A stretch of DNA of 64,000 nt from Fusarium oxysporum f. sp. lycopersici 4287 (Eukaryota > Ascomycota > Sordariomycetes > Hypocreales > Nectriaceae): NCBI RefSeq assembly GCF_000149955.1, contig NC_030997.1:62001-126000 (forward strand). Reading direction: 5' to 3'. Shown here piece after piece: positions 46,051-58,492 of the stretch (positions are counted from its first letter, which is position 1; each line of letters opens with the position of its first letter). Made by a program: the position numbers and the translations under genes. The notes beneath the pieces were generated by a model that saw only the letters and a program-made list of their open reading frames with translations, was not told the origin of the DNA and ran no database searches.

Positions 46051-47431
46051 ATGGAGTCTTTCAAAGTCATTGTTGTTGGCGCTGGGCCAGTCGGGATGGT
46101 CCTGGCTCACGCGCTTCAAGTCTCTGGCATCGACTACGTGCTTGTTGAACAGCGCTCTCAAATCCCTCCTGATCCTGCTTATGGCTTATTCTTATGGCCT
46201 CATATTATGCGAATCTTTCACCAACTGGGAATTCTTGAAGCTGTTGAAGCTGTCGCGCAGCCTATGGTTGAAGCGGTTCATAGATCAATTGACGGCAGTG
46301 TTATTCATCGCTCCAGAGGGTTTGAAGAGCTCGGCGCACTGTGAGTATAAGTTTAAGCGCTGCTGGATATTCTACTGACAACTGAAAGGTTCGGATATCC
46401 TATGGCTATTTTTAACAGAGGTGATTTTGCCTCGGCGTTGATGAGCAAGCTTGCAAATAAGGACCAACGCGTCAAGACAAACAAGCGCCTCACCAACGTC
46501 ATACACCACGACAACGGTGTAACAGTCGAATTCGCAGACGGTACCACAGAAGAAGGATCAGTTGTAATTGGCTGCGACGGCGTCTGGAGTAGTGTCCGCG
46601 ATCAAATGAAAGCGAAAGCACCAAAAGGCCTCTTCGACGAGAATCCCAACCCATTTCAAGCACCCCACGCCGGCGTCTTTGCCAAGGCTCTATGCCCCAA
46701 GGAACTCGAGAGTGGTAGGAACATTAATGTTTACCAAGATGGGTCTCACGTTCAGGTCTTTACTGGTCTGAGAGAGGCTCAGATTATTGTGTATCATCGC
46801 ATTCCTACTGCGAGAACAAAAACGTTCTTTGGCCAGAATGATGCTGAAGAGGCGGCGAAGCCTTGGATGGATGTCCCGGTCGGAGAGGGAATTACGTTTG
46901 GTGATTTATGGAGGAACAAGATTGCTGGAGGTAGTGCGAACTTTGATGAGGGTGTTTTGCCATGGTGGCATTGGGGACGTATGGTTCTTGTCGGTGATGC
47001 TGCTCACAAGGTAAGTCGTATACCACGTTGACTGACCTCAAGCTAACATTGAATAGATGAACCCTATCAGAGGTGCAGGAGCATGCTGCGGCATCGAAGA
47101 CGCCATCGCTTTAGTGAACGGCCTCAGCCGGCTGCTCCACTCAGATGCCAACCCATCAGACCGCAAGCTCCGCCAGACTTTCCTTGCATATCAGTACGAG
47201 CGAGAGGCTGCCGCGAAGTTATGGAATGATATTTCTGCGCTGAACCTAGAACTATGCATCGGTGCTAATCAGCCCGCACTGAAAGCGCAGGGCGTTGCTG
47301 ATTACAGAACTATTCCTCTGGTTGCGGATGGACCTATCTTGCAAAATGTTCCGTTTGACGAGAAGAGAGGGTTTGTTCCGTGGAATAGGAAGACTCGCAA
47401 GTCTAATGATAAGACTAAAGCGCGCCTGTAG
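46051..47431 (+). CDS. FAD-dependent monooxygenase
   Basis: A class A flavin monooxygenase that hydroxylates small aromatic or polyketide-like substrates with NAD(P)H and O2. Exons are 46051-46340, 46389-47010 and 47057-47431 (428 aa). The N-terminal dinucleotide fold has GAGPVG (residues 10-15) and the acidic strand end VLVEQR. The conserved DG region is VIGCDGVWSSVR. The second FAD motif is VLVGDAAHKMNPIRGAG (D300), split by the last intron. All FAD-binding motifs are intact. No polyketide or peptide synthase lies next to it, so a role in a secondary-metabolite cluster is not supported here. Substrate unknown. Confidence 0.9.
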
Positions 47432-47982
47432 TTTGGAGATGGCGGTCTATTATAATTGGCGGTCATGGGGCATCGTATAGTACATCAAGGATTAGCGCGC
47501 TCGGGAAGGGTAGGCAAGATAAATTTAATCACTTCCATGTTCGCAATGCAATCATATCAGATCACGGTGGCTTAGACTGGGTTACGTGTTGAATCTGGAC
47601 ATCAAGTTAAGCTAGCCGCGATGCGATAGAAATACCAGCAAAATCTACTTTGCTCGGTACCTATAATTAGATGGTCCGTATGAAACAATATATGACCATT
47701 CGTGGCTTGAAAAGTCTCACTCGATAGGATGATATTAGTTCCGTGGGTAGTACAAACCGATAGTCTGTCTTGGCACTAAGGCTCAGTGGTGAGGCGGATG
47801 AATTTGGACCAATCCAAGTTGAAAATAAGCCAAGCCATAACGAAGCTGAAAAGCAGGGTAGCGGATGATCGACAGAACCTGTTGAGGAAAGAGAAAAGAG
47901 GCAGGTATTTTAAAGAAGTAGGTCTCCTATGTTCAGCCTTGATTCAAGTCGTTTATTTTCAATCACCCAGAAGCGCTTCGCC
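47432..47982. other. Intergenic, 0.55 kb
   Basis: Between the monooxygenase and the membrane protein. The frame at 47786-47986 overlaps the next start and is not supported. Confidence 0.35.
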
Positions 47983-49582
47983 ATGACTACATTCGCTGCT
48001 CTAACCCTCATCATCAGCGCCCTTTTCTTAGGTGTCACCCAAGCAGAATCTAACAGCACAGCCAGTAATACAACTATGGTTGGATGGGTGTCCCCCGCAC
48101 CTCGCCGAAGTACTTGGAGTATTATCTGGAGCTGCCTCTCGATTTTCATAGTCTGTTCCTGGAAATGCGTGCATCTTAACATCCCAACCCATGAAGAGAT
48201 CCAGGGTGAATGGCATACGATGCAAATCTGCAGGTGCATTCCTGATATATCGATCTGGCCTAAAGCACCCCTGCGCCGAAAATGGAGTCGCAAGATTATC
48301 TGGATGACAGTCATTGCTCTTGCGCCCGAGTTTGGGGTGGCGCTGGCTGCGAAGCAGTATATGGATGCCCGCCAGGAATTAAAAGAGTTACGAAAGATCT
48401 GTCTAACGAAGTGTTAGTGTAGTTGACACTGATGGAAACTATGAGGATCTAACACGGTTTAGTGCACAGAAATATACCATGGCTCACGCTTTTTATGTTC
48501 AGATGGGGGGTATTATTATCTACGAAACCTCTGCGGAGTCTTCCATCATTGGAGGGGATTCTGCAAGAAACCTGCGGTCGAGCAATGGAGTCTCTATTGT
48601 GGCCCATAGAGACTCTGAAGTCTTACAGCTAAGCCAGGGATCCGGTTCCAATAGGCACGGCGCACCTAAAATGATTCGTTCTCTGAGTAGGTTCTCATTA
48701 TTCCTATTTCCACTCTATCGATGTTGTGCATTCAGGTTAAAACAAACTTATCTGGCCCAAAGATCTGACACCTTCACAGTAGAAGTCCAGCCTGATATGT
48801 TCAGAATCCCCGAGTCTGAGATAAAGGACCTAAGCAAAGCTGATGTCATCACCAAGGCGTTTGCTATCACCCAATGCACGTGGCTCATAGTGCAAAGTAT
48901 CTCGCGAGTCGCACACGGGTATTCCATATCTCTGCTGGAGTTGGCGACGTTGGCATTTATCTTTTGTGCATTCATCATGCACATCTTTTGGTGGAACAAA
49001 CCTTTCGATGTCGAATCAAGGCGAGTTGTCACAGCGATAGGGCCCAATCCAAATGTCCCTCCAAATTTGGGCACCTTTTCAATGGATGATTTGACGGTGT
49101 CCAAGAACTTCCTTTTCCGGGAAAGAGTAAAAGACCTATCGTGGCAGAGGTTTGAGGATCTCATAGCCGAAATATCGGAAATCATTGATCCCGCCGATAC
49201 ATCTCGACCTTACATAGACTATCTCCCTTCCGCCTCCCTATACATCGCATCGGCTACATTTCTTGCTATTCACTTAGCCGCCTGGAATTGGGACTTCCCC
49301 TCCTCTGTAGTCAGATCACTCTGGAGATGGCTCAACCTTAGTACACTTGTGACTTCGTTTGCACCCTTGATATTGGGCTTCCTGTATTCCTTGGGACCTC
49401 GACGAGGCACCTTTGAAAAATTGTATGCTAGGACAGTTATTATGATCCTGTTGATAGCTGGAGTTACTTACATCATATCGAGATTTGCGGTTCTGGGTTT
49501 GACGTTTTATTGTCTGTCGTCGATGCCAGAGAATGCGTATGCCACTTTGGACTGGTTGGCGTGGGTCCCGCATTTCTCATAG
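47983..49582 (+). CDS. Multi-pass membrane protein, fungal family of unknown function
   Basis: Exons are 47983-48410 and 48463-49582 (515 aa). The join uses an unusual donor (GTGTTA) but keeps frame into KYTMAHAFYVQMGG, the family's usual block. The start is chosen at MTTFAALTLIISAL, a signal-peptide-like segment; an in-frame ATG lies 54 bp upstream. Membrane segments include the one with WSIIWSCLSIFIVCSW, one near FGVALAAKQYM, two around residues 295-335, and several in the last 150 residues. A motif run SKADVITKAFAITQCTWLIVQ then FIMHIFWWNKP is shared, from memory, by many uncharacterised ascomycete membrane proteins. No transport or enzymatic signature is seen. Confidence 0.75.
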
Positions 49583-50628
49583 GAGCTTGCAAAGTTGATA
49601 GTGAGAGGCTCGATACAGGCAATGATTGCGCGGTGGAACTCGGTAATTGTGGATAGATATAGAAATGGTCATACGACGGCGCAGTTCAAGTGATAAGTGA
49701 CTATCGCTTCTGAAAGAAAGACAAAACAACCTTCCTTCGTCCCCACTAAGTCCTGCCAAGCGGAGACAATTAACATAACGATTGTCCATCTGACGTTATC
49801 ACCGCGGCAGATCAACAAACCTACCACCATGGAGCGTGCCAAGATCGTCAACGGACTCAGATTGCGATGCTGCCAAAAACCCCATTTAAAGCGCGTATCA
49901 CATCCAATATGATACCATCTGCAGTGGCACGTGGGGATGTTGGAGCAAGGGTGTTGCCTGACGGTGACTCCGTAGCCGGTTTCATATTTCCACCAACGAG
50001 TCATGTTCAATCCGGTGATTACAAAGATTCGGTATCCCCATGAGCATAATGACCTTCCAGAAAAAGAATGCCAATGAACTCTATTCATGTTTATGCCTGG
50101 GTTAATCCTCGGACCGACAATAGAGTTGCAAGGGTGAAACTCCAACCCGCAATCGATCATCCGTCTAAAATCCATATCTGGAGATGTTACAGGGGTACGC
50201 ACAAAATACGAAGCACCTATTTCGAAACTCTACAGGGGACCATAGTTTCAAAAGATGGTTGAACGTCATGCATATTCCCTTTTAGAATCCGATAAGACCA
50301 GTTCCCCAGTTGTTAAAGTTCAGCTCCCTCAACCTGAAGCCCTGCCAAGCCGGTTACTTCCTACGAGATGACAAGACGAACCTATTGCTTCTATTGGAGC
50401 GAGTTTTGTGTTCCGGTTACGTTTTGGTAATTCATTAGAGTTCAACTGCCGACTATAGTATCTCTGAAGTATGATATCGGCCCCCACGACTTGGTTATAT
50501 ATCCTCGCCATGTAAGCCGATTGAGTTTCATCTGAACCATCGACCATCTTGTAACATTCATTTCGCTGCTGGTTACGCACAGTCTTTTCTTATCTTTTTG
50601 AGAAGTCATTCTTTTCTTTAGAGCAATC
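49583..50628. other. Intergenic, 1.0 kb
   Basis: A 177-codon minus-strand frame at 49669-50202 shows no domain or codon pattern of a real gene. A TATA-like element for the next gene is listed separately. Confidence 0.4.
50496..50502 (+). promoter_or_regulatory. TATA box candidate
   Basis: TATATAT lies about 130 bp upstream of the ATG at 50629. Motif seen; function inferred. Confidence 0.35.
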
Positions 50629-52286
50629 ATGTCTATTCTTGCAACAGTGTTGCTATCACTTTCTTTTTCCACGGTCGTTTCTGCGATTCCGTTGGTTGAG
50701 CGTCAGGATAATGGAACCGCTCCCGAACCCGCTCCGGCTGACCCTGGAGTTGACTGTTCTCCGTCGTCGTCTACTGGTCTGAAGCCAGAATGCTGGAAGG
50801 CCTGTGAGTTGATGGTGATGTTGTGGGGTGATAATGAAGCTAATGAGGGTAGTGGATATGGAGAAGTACATCAATGACTGGGTCACTGAGAATGGAACAA
50901 AGGCCAACTGTGACGAACTTGGTTTCGCTCAGTGCTATCTTCAGTTCAACGTAAGCTCACCCAGCACTATGATGACAAGGATAAGCTGACGTAATAGGGC
51001 TTCACTGGTCTTACCTGCAACTTGATCACCAGCGACACCTGCCCTCCCTTCAACACCAAGGACGTTTCCAAGTATGACTCCAACCAACAATTCTACGTAC
51101 GTCAGTCATTTCCCCCACTCTTACCAAACTCACACACCATAGGCCCTCTGGAACATCTACACCGTCTACCAGTTCTTCAACCAATACTCCCGCGCTCTCA
51201 GCAACGGCGCATCCCTCGCCGGCCAAACCATCGATGCCATCGTCGCAAAGGTTGCTCCTCCCGTCGAAGCCAACACCCCCACCAGCGGCCTCATGAACAT
51301 TCTCGGCTCCACTCTTGGCATTGTCTCCATCTTCACTGGTCTCGTTCCTGGCGATGCTGGTACAGCTGTTGGTTTCATCCGTGCTGGTCTCGGTGCTGCT
51401 TTTGATCTCTCCGGCAAACTCGGTGAGACTTTGACAAAGACTCAAACTGCGAACGACCGATTCATTCAGCTCGGTGATATCGGCTCTGGACTCGCTAAGC
51501 TTGTTGAGGCTTACCAGAACAACCTCCTTGAGACTGTTAAGCTTGTGCAGGGCGACCCTGCTATCTTCATCGCTGCTTGCCAGGATGGTGGATTTTCTCA
51601 GCGCGTTACTACCTCCCTCACCATTCAGGCCAATACTCTCTACCGCCAGCTTCAACTCTTCATTCTTTCCAGCGCCCTCAAGGCCAACGGTATCGTCTCG
51701 GCCAAGAGCACTGGCCTCAACGCTCAGACTCGCGCTACAGACACTGGCGGCGCCATCTCCTGCGATGCTCTTGACCCGGCCGGTAACTGCAACCAATGGT
51801 GGATCGACGGCGCCGACACTTATGCTCTCCACAACCCCAATGACTGGCGAAACAACCAGATTGAGCTCACCAAGGCCATCGTCGATGAGGGCTGGGCTAC
51901 TCTTGCTGATGTCTTCAAGGTTGAGGACTGTGCTGGCAAGGAACCCACTTTCAACGGCAAGGAGCTTGGCGTTACCTGTCTTGTAAGTACAACTTACAAA
52001 TTAGAGTTGTGAATTCGCCACTAATAATGTTTAGGCAACCCACAACTGGTGCGAGTGGAACTACCAGGACTCTCCTTCGCTGTCTCGATCTGAGCCTCAG
52101 TGGAAGAACTGCGACAACGACGACAAGTGGGGAACTCTCTGCGGAAGCTTCCAGAACGGACTCGAAAGTAAGTATTCCTAATGCCTGATTATCTACTTGA
52201 AATTGAGACTGACCTATTATGAAATAGTCCCTGAGTCTTACCTTGGACCTCTGCTCAACAGCGACCAGACCTGGTGCAAGCGATAA
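50629..52286 (+). CDS. Secreted protein, DUF7872-like family (copy B)
   Basis: Six exons: 50629-50803, 50853-50950, 50998-51096, 51143-51982, 52035-52167 and 52228-52286 (467 aa). The signal peptide ends near VVSA, followed by a Pro/Glu spacer and the conserved core ECWK...DW, LGFAQC, GLTC, DTCPP, QQFYALWNIY and NCNQWW. The C-terminal exons give NWCEWNY and ESYLGPLLNSDQTWC. Homology with the gene at 83-1561 runs the whole length, and the intron before the C-terminal cysteine-rich exon is at the same place. The three introns in the 5' part are absent from copy A. Molecular function unknown; extracellular location is well supported. Confidence 0.88.
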
Positions 52287-52991
52287 ATTGTGCACACCGT
52301 GATTTAATATTCTGGCCAAGGAGCCGTATTGTGCTTGTTGATAGTTGCCTAAGAGCTCATCTGAATCTGCTCTTAAGGTTATATTTGGACTTAGAGCCGT
52401 TGGCTGGGTACCGGCCCCTGGTGGATGTCTTGTACTAGGACCTATAAGTCGACTAGATGGAGATGGAGTTAAGTTGGAGTTAGTGGTTCTACATTTCCAA
52501 TATGCAATTTGGCCAAACACGAACCTGAAGCTTAATCATTACAACCTATCAATATCGTAATAGCGTGAAATGCATGATAGGTTTACGAGCCTGTCAAGCC
52601 CAATTTCATCTTGAGTTATTGTGTGGGTAGTTGGTATGCTGCTCGACGTGTTTTTGAGAGTGTTGTCCTGAGTTGAGAGACCTAGACCTGACAGTTGATG
52701 CTCGCATCGCGCACGCCTTACCTCGGGCACCCTTCACGGGACTCTAGTAGGTAGATGCAGCACGTAGGTATCGACCTGAGAGCAGCTTAGTATTTTCAAG
52801 TCTACAAGTAGTAAGAACCCAGTACGAGAAAGGTCAATAGTGAAAGTGACATATATATGTTCAGTTATCTAAAGTAATAATATACACAGCATGGAAAAGG
52901 GCGACAAAGTGTCAGCCCTAGGTTCCAGTCAGCCGACTAAAGAAGATGATACACACTTGCTACCAGAGCAATATCAAGCCGACATGGACAT
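52287..52991. other. Intergenic, 0.7 kb
   Basis: Convergent 3' ends of the secreted protein and the pectate lyase. No supported frame. Contains untranslated sequence. Confidence 0.4.
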
Positions 52992-53793
52992 CTAGCACTT
53001 GCCAGCCTTGGAAGGCTCACACTCGCCGTTGGACTTGTCGCAACCGTTGTAGCCCTGGCACTGGGTCTTGGGGTAGCAGTTGTTGGAGTAGGTGGCCTGC
53101 GGAAAGAATGATTAGCAAGGGATGAGCTGAATACTTTGTATGGCACGTACCTTGTCACCGAGGTTGGTGTTGATGCCGATAAGCTCGCCACCGTTGACAG
53201 CAGTGACGCCCTCCATGTGGACGGATCGCTTGCACTTGGAGTTACCCTTGCAGTTGCCGCAAGATCGGTAGACCTTGCCATAGTCGTTGGCATCTATAGA
53301 AGTCAGAATGAGATCAAATTGGAGAGACTCTTGACTTACAAAAGTTGACAATGTTGACATGGCCGCATCCATTGTGCTGGATAACCTTATCAGCAGCCTT
53401 ATAAGCACCGCCACCAATGATGTTGGCAGTTCCACTACCCTTAATAGAGATAGCATCCTCGCAAACATCCTCAAACCAGACAAACTCAAGGTTGCAAGAA
53501 CCAAGACAGTGCACACCCTCCTTCTGGTTCGCACCAATGACAACATTACGAAGAGTAGCACCATCTTCAAGAACGAACACAGCGTCTTTCTCGCCGCCTT
53601 CGCTCTGGCCAGAGCACTTGACGCCGCGGTCGTAGCGAACCCACTTGGCGTCGAAGACTTGGCCCTTCTTGAGGTATTGGGGAGCGCTGAGGGACTTGGT
53701 GCCCGTGGCTTTGGGGACGCCGCCTGTGTAGCCGAGGCAGGCCATGGCGGCGGGGAGCGTGGTGAGGAGTGTGAGAAGGCTGGAGGCGTGCAT
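52992..53793 (-). CDS. Secreted pectate lyase, PL3 family
   Basis: Cleaves de-esterified pectin by beta-elimination outside the cell. Exons are 53340-53793, 53151-53293 and 52992-53096 (233 aa), joined by GTAAGT...ATAG and GTACGT...GCAG introns. The signal peptide covers residues 1-18. The short right-handed beta-helix pattern of PL3 is clear: [49 protein letters not shown] and VYRSCGNC. The length and the many cysteines are normal for the family. The C-terminal exon has six cysteines ([24 protein letters not shown]). Typical of plant-associated fungi. Confidence 0.95.
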
Positions 53794-55120
53794 TTTGGCG
53801 GTGTTGAAGATTGTAGAGTGCTGAGTTGAAGAGAAGCCGGTCAACGGTTGATGAATGGCAAAGATGGAAGCGAATGTCAATGCAGAGAGACGAAGCTGAG
53901 ATGGTTAGAAAGGAATCACTGAAGGGGAACTCGCTACCCTTCTTATACACGCTCTGCCCTCTGTCATTCGCAATCAATTTGCCCGAGTACGCTTCATCCA
54001 TGCCATCCCAACACCACGGTTCTCAGTAAGTCATCCACCAGTTCCAATTCGCCTATTCTCATCCCTCCTCTCCATCAATCAGAACAGACAGCATCATCCG
54101 CTTTACACAAATAAAATAAGGTGCTCAGCTCCTTGTTTCAGGACGAGCTATTTCCTCCACTTAGGTGACGGACAGCCCAGCGCTGATAGGCTAGTCAAAG
54201 CTGAGATCCCGGTCGATGTTTAGGGATGCGCGTATCAGACTTAAGCTTATTTCGGGTTCGGATGAATTAACCGCTTTCAAGATATTATGCCCGGATGAAA
54301 GAGGCAGTGTTGGTGAGATGACTGCTAAAATCCGTAATTATGTGGAGTGCATGCATTAAGTTGTTTCGAATCATCTGATAAGCTTATTGGAGCGGAACCA
54401 CTTTAAGGAATTACAGCGGCTATGATTGGTGGTGAAATTGTTGTTCTTCTGTCACCGCTGATAGTGCGACTTCCGATACGAGGCGGAAGACTGGCTCCAG
54501 TAATGTTTTTAGAGAGCCAAAGGAAGATCGTGCTCGGCGGGCTCTTCGCCGAATGATGAACGCGAGATGGGAATACGAAGTCATGGAAAAAGTCAACCGG
54601 AGAGCACCTTACCAAAGCCCAGGACCAAGCCATGGTAGAGCGGCCCATGAAATTTCTGCGTTCACAAGTCTACCGATAAAATGGCAATAATTTGTGGCCG
54701 AGAAGCCGCACTCAGGAGCGGACCGTACCGAGAATTTCACTTGAAAATGTCATCGATACGTGTTGAACCGGGGAATAACTCACACTAAGGCGACCCAAGA
54801 ATGCCTCGATCGCGCTACCAAGCGCCCGGGACGCTCCTCTATAGCGTCAAGACTACGCCCGAAGACGCCTCCCATTTCGGTCGCCCCTTACAATGCAGAG
54901 ATCCGACGCAGAAATGCACCGCTTACCCGGTTTGCCGCATTCCTGACAATGAGGCTTACAGGACCCCAACTCATTCGCAGATGGATATCATCTGGGCAGG
55001 TCTAGACAGCTCCTTCGGCGAATTAGCGCCGTGTTTACGCCACAGCATTCCAGTGCCTGACTCCTGCACCGAGCCTTTGACCAGCGTGGCCTAAAGAAAT
55101 CAGCTGTCTGTGAGAAGATA
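53794..55120. other. Intergenic, 1.3 kb
   Basis: Divergent region between the pectate lyase and the next plus-strand gene. Frames at 54403-54648, 54760-55005 and 54801-55094 overlap each other and lack domains. Nothing is supported. Confidence 0.4.
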
Positions 55121-55213
55121 ATGGAATGGGATCCCATAGACCAAGATTTCGCAAAAGCATCATCTGTCATTCCCATCCGCCTTCTGGTTTCCGTGAGTCA
55201 AAACAGTGGTACC

Positions 55214-56047
55214 ATGGCACTCTTACGTATGAATACGACACCTGTTCACCAGGTTCATCCATATATTCGGATCATACTACTAGTCACTCTTCTAAACTGC
55301 GGCTTAACAATTCTCTTTTTCTCTCACCTCATCTTCTTTCCAACCCTTGCTAGACCGCATATTCCTCTCGACACAATCAGATCATCAGTCAAGCATGTTT
55401 TGCGACCGTTGGCCAGAAGACCGGATATATCAAAGTCATGCGTTGAAGGACACCGAGAAGTCCTTGCCTCTGGATATACCGTGAAGCTAAAATGCAACAT
55501 GTACCGGCAAGGAGTGACATACGATGAAGTATCCTCATTCAGTGAATGCGCAGCTATTTGCGAGTCACTAGATATTGATGTATGCTCGTACCATCCGCCG
55601 TCAAAACGCTGTGTCGTGTCCAGCCTTCATGGAAGAGATGTTTCCCGAGAAGACGTCTACTACATGACAAAAGTCGAGACCAGCGACAGACAAGACAGCG
55701 ATTCCTTGGACTTTGAAGATCCCTTTGAGGTGGAGCCAGCACAAGAGAAAGACGACTGCCTTCACCGCCTAGCTCGCCTCGAAGCCGAACTGGAACATTG
55801 TCGCTCGGAATCGATTATACCCACGCCTTTATGCGGCGTACAAGGCATCGCTATCCACGGTCGCATCGACATGATAAAAGTCTCCGGCGTCGACGCATGC
55901 AAAGCTATCTGTCTCGCCAACCCATCATGTCAAGCTTACTCTGCGTCCGACGACCCGGGAGATTGGTGTTATATCTTTGACAGACCACACGGGGGCGCAA
56001 CGACGAATTATTATCGCCACTTGCACACATATGATCGCGACTGTTAG
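55214..56047 (+). CDS. Type II membrane protein with two PAN/Apple-like domains
   Basis: The frame opens at 55121, but MALLRMNTTPV (55214) is the better start (277 aa), placing the single hydrophobic segment (IRIILLVTLLNCGLTILFF) about 20 residues from the N-terminus. The outer part has two cysteine modules of PAN/Apple pattern. One contains SFSECAAICESLDIDVCSYH and ends RCVVS; the second contains GVDACKAICLANPSCQAYS and ends WCYIFD. Between them is an acidic, coiled-coil-like stretch (RLARLEAELEHCR). Such modules bind carbohydrate or protein. No enzyme domain is present. It is transcribed towards the glutathione transferase. Family assignment is moderate. Confidence 0.65.
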   Translation: MALLRMNTTPVHQVHPYIRIILLVTLLNCGLTILFFSHLIFFPTLARPHIPLDTIRSSVKHVLRPLARRPDISKSCVEGHREVLASGYTVKLKCNMYRQGVTYDEVSSFSECAAICESLDIDVCSYHPPSKRCVVSSLHGRDVSREDVYYMTKVETSDRQDSDSLDFEDPFEVEPAQEKDDCLHRLARLEAELEHCRSESIIPTPLCGVQGIAIHGRIDMIKVSGVDACKAICLANPSCQAYSASDDPGDWCYIFDRPHGGATTNYYRHLHTYDRDC

Positions 56048-56297
56048 AAAGATTTTCATTAGGCGAGATAGATCGAGAGCGTTTCAATTGATGGTGTCGG
56101 AATGCGTTAGCCGAAACCGCAGCCGACATCCGCGGAATCGGAAATATGGCATCGTGGTGGAGCACGGCTGTCAAAGCTTTGGTAGCGACTAGTGAAAACC
56201 CCGCAGTATAATAGCTGAAGAACACTCAATTGACCAATTCCTTCTGGAAACATTCTATCTAGAAGCAAAACTTCGTCTAAAGTACAGTCACAACAAT

Positions 56298-57145
56298 ATG
56301 TCGGCCTCTGATTCAGTTGTCTATCACTACCTCGCAATCGGCAAGCTTGGCCGTGGTGAAGTCGTTAAGTAAGTATGCTAACGATATGAATTCTGTTGCT
56401 ACGTCGTCATGAATCGTGCGCTGACTCCCGTGATCAGGCTGTTTATGATTGATGCAGGCATCAAGTTTGAAGAGCGCTTGTACGCCCGAGATGCTACTTG
56501 GCCTGAGACCAAGGAGAAGTTGAAGAAGCAGGGCCTTACTCGCACCGGACAACTTCCTTCAGTAGAGTACAAGGGCAAAGTCCTAACTGGGGTCCGTTGC
56601 CATCTACCGATCAGCCTATTATGACTGAAACTGACTTGAGCTGGGTAGCACGTCCCGATTCTCCGATATCTCTCGCGTGAACTTGGCGCATATGATGGCA
56701 CAACCAACGACGACAAGTACTTGGTCGATCTCGTGTCAGATATCTATGTCGACTGGAGAGTAAGTTTACGCCTAGTGATTGTGTCTCTCATATGATGAAG
56801 CTGACTAAATGATTAGGTTCAATGGGTAGCCAACTTGAAGGGCCTCAACCCTGATTACAAGGAAAAGGACGCTCCTCCATACTATGAGCTCCTCGGTCAA
56901 TACTACGCCGAGCGTGAAGGACCATATCTTCTTGGAGATACTGTCAGCTATGCCGACTTTGCGGTCTATGTCTCTCTTGACAACGATATTCGAACAAAGA
57001 CACTTCCGGTATGTTTTATAGCTATAAAAGAGTGATGTCCGATCTAATACGAGATACACAGGAAACTCTCCCCGAGTCCATCGTCAAGTTCCGAAATGCA
57101 TTCGAGGCCCGACCCAACATTGCCGAGTATATCAAGCAGGACTAA
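56298..57145 (+). CDS. Glutathione S-transferase
   Basis: A 203-aa cytosolic transferase conjugating glutathione to electrophiles. Exons are 56298-56368, 56438-56591, 56649-56759, 56817-57008 and 57062-57145. One donor (GTCCGT, 56592) is unusual, but phase and fold support it. The N-terminal thioredoxin-like domain has YHYLAIGKLGRGEVVK, GQLPSVEY and the continuation HVPILRYLSREL after the intron. The all-helical C-terminal domain has GDTVSYADFAVYV, the N-capping motif of GSTs. The pattern is closest to sigma-like fungal GSTs. It is convergent with the alpha/beta hydrolase, with 3' ends only 78 bp apart. Confidence 0.9.
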
Positions 57146-57223
57146 AACATAGAAAATCTATAGACAGAAAAGCAAATACCGCCACCTTTCACCCTTTCCT
57201 GTAACTTGAACTCGTGAAGCTCT

Positions 57224-58492
57224 CTAGAGACCTTGAGAGCCCAAGTAGGCAAGCATGACCTCATAACCCGCCGTAGCATTAGTCGAAAGAGTGAGACCAT
57301 GGCCTGTACCGGGCTGCAAGTGTACACCGATATGAGACGCTGCGGGATTGAGACTCTTGAGTGTCTCCATATCATATGTGTTGTTGCAATCGCCATCGCA
57401 GAAAGGGTAGTCGTTCTCGCCGATGAAGTACTAGTAGATTTATCAACCCAGGATCCATAACGCATTGGATGAAGATGACTTACCTGGAGGGGACCCTTGA
57501 ACTCAGCAGCAGGCTTTCCAATAAGAGCAGAGGACAGCTCCCCAACTGTACCTGTCTGCTTGATCTTCTCAGCATACTCAAGCGCCTCAACTTCAAAGGA
57601 TCCTTTCTTGAGAAAGATTTGCTGGATGCTGCTCAGACTAGCTTGGACGGCATATCCAGCTGGGCGGTCGCCAAAACGCCTGGGATCGTGTTGTCGCGCA
57701 AACTCAAAGCCGAACGCATTAGCACCAACTTTGCCACTCTGGTTGTTGGGAAGAAAGCCAGTCAGGATAGCGCCATCGCTGAGATTGCCATGGAGAGAGA
57801 GGAGACCACTTGTGGTGGCGGAGCCAAGAGAGTGTCCTACGTGAACGACCTTCTTGGGCTTGTAACCGTTAAAGGACTTCTCAGGGCGTTTGCCCAGAAT
57901 TTTGGATGATGTCAGAAGCTTTCCGTCCCGTGCAAGAACAGTGAGCTCTTTCAGGATTGCGACCTGTAACCCAAGCTGTACCTCGCTATACCCGTCGGCT
58001 TTAGTGGACTTGCCGGTTCCAAGACGATCATAAGTAAGGATGGAGTAACCTTTCGAAAGAGCAGCATCGACATAGGAGTATTCCTCAGGCTTGAGCTCAG
58101 GATCCCAGTATCTATAACAAACCATTAGCACTCGATATACCTTACCTGTCCTAAACGTACCTCTTGTCAAAGCCAAGCCCATGGGTCGCAATCTGTAAAA
58201 CATGCGACTTCTTGCCATTGGCGGGAATGCAGAGTTGAGCACTGATGGAATAAGTCCCGTGAACAGGGAGGACTTCGGTACTCCTGTTTGCGTGTGACCA
58301 GGTCGAAGTGTCCCAGACAAAGTCTACGAGGTCGATGTTGCTTTCGACTTTGACAGAGTTGTAACGGGTATTGTTGGCTGACGCTGTCACAGGAATTTGG
58401 AGCTGGACACAGTTCTTGGTATGTCCTGTAGGCGTTGCCAGTGCAGGCAAAAGGGCCGAAAGCCCAATCAGGAGTCTAGTGACGCTATGCAT
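57224..58492 (-). CDS. Secreted alpha/beta hydrolase
   Basis: A 388-aa serine hydrolase. Exons are 58161-58492, 57484-58111 and 57224-57430, with introns GTACGT...ATAG and GTAAGT...CTAG. The signal peptide ends ALATPTG. Fold markers are ATHGLGF (oxyanion loop), LTYDRLGTGKS, the nucleophile elbow GHSLGS (S205), IGENDYPF for the acid, and TGHGL carrying the catalytic His in the last exon. The triad is therefore complete. Several NxS/T sites suggest glycosylation. The substrate is likely an ester or lactone but is unknown. It lies between the GST and the beta-lactamase genes. Confidence 0.9.

Noticed and set aside
46051..49582. Secondary-metabolite cluster around the FAD monooxygenase
   Set aside because: No polyketide synthase, peptide synthetase, terpene cyclase or dedicated transporter is adjacent within the window.
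49669..50202. 177-codon minus-strand open frame
   Set aside because: No domain, signal peptide or protein-like composition (many Trp, Arg, His and Cys scattered); it lies in an intergenic region with no splice-supported extension.
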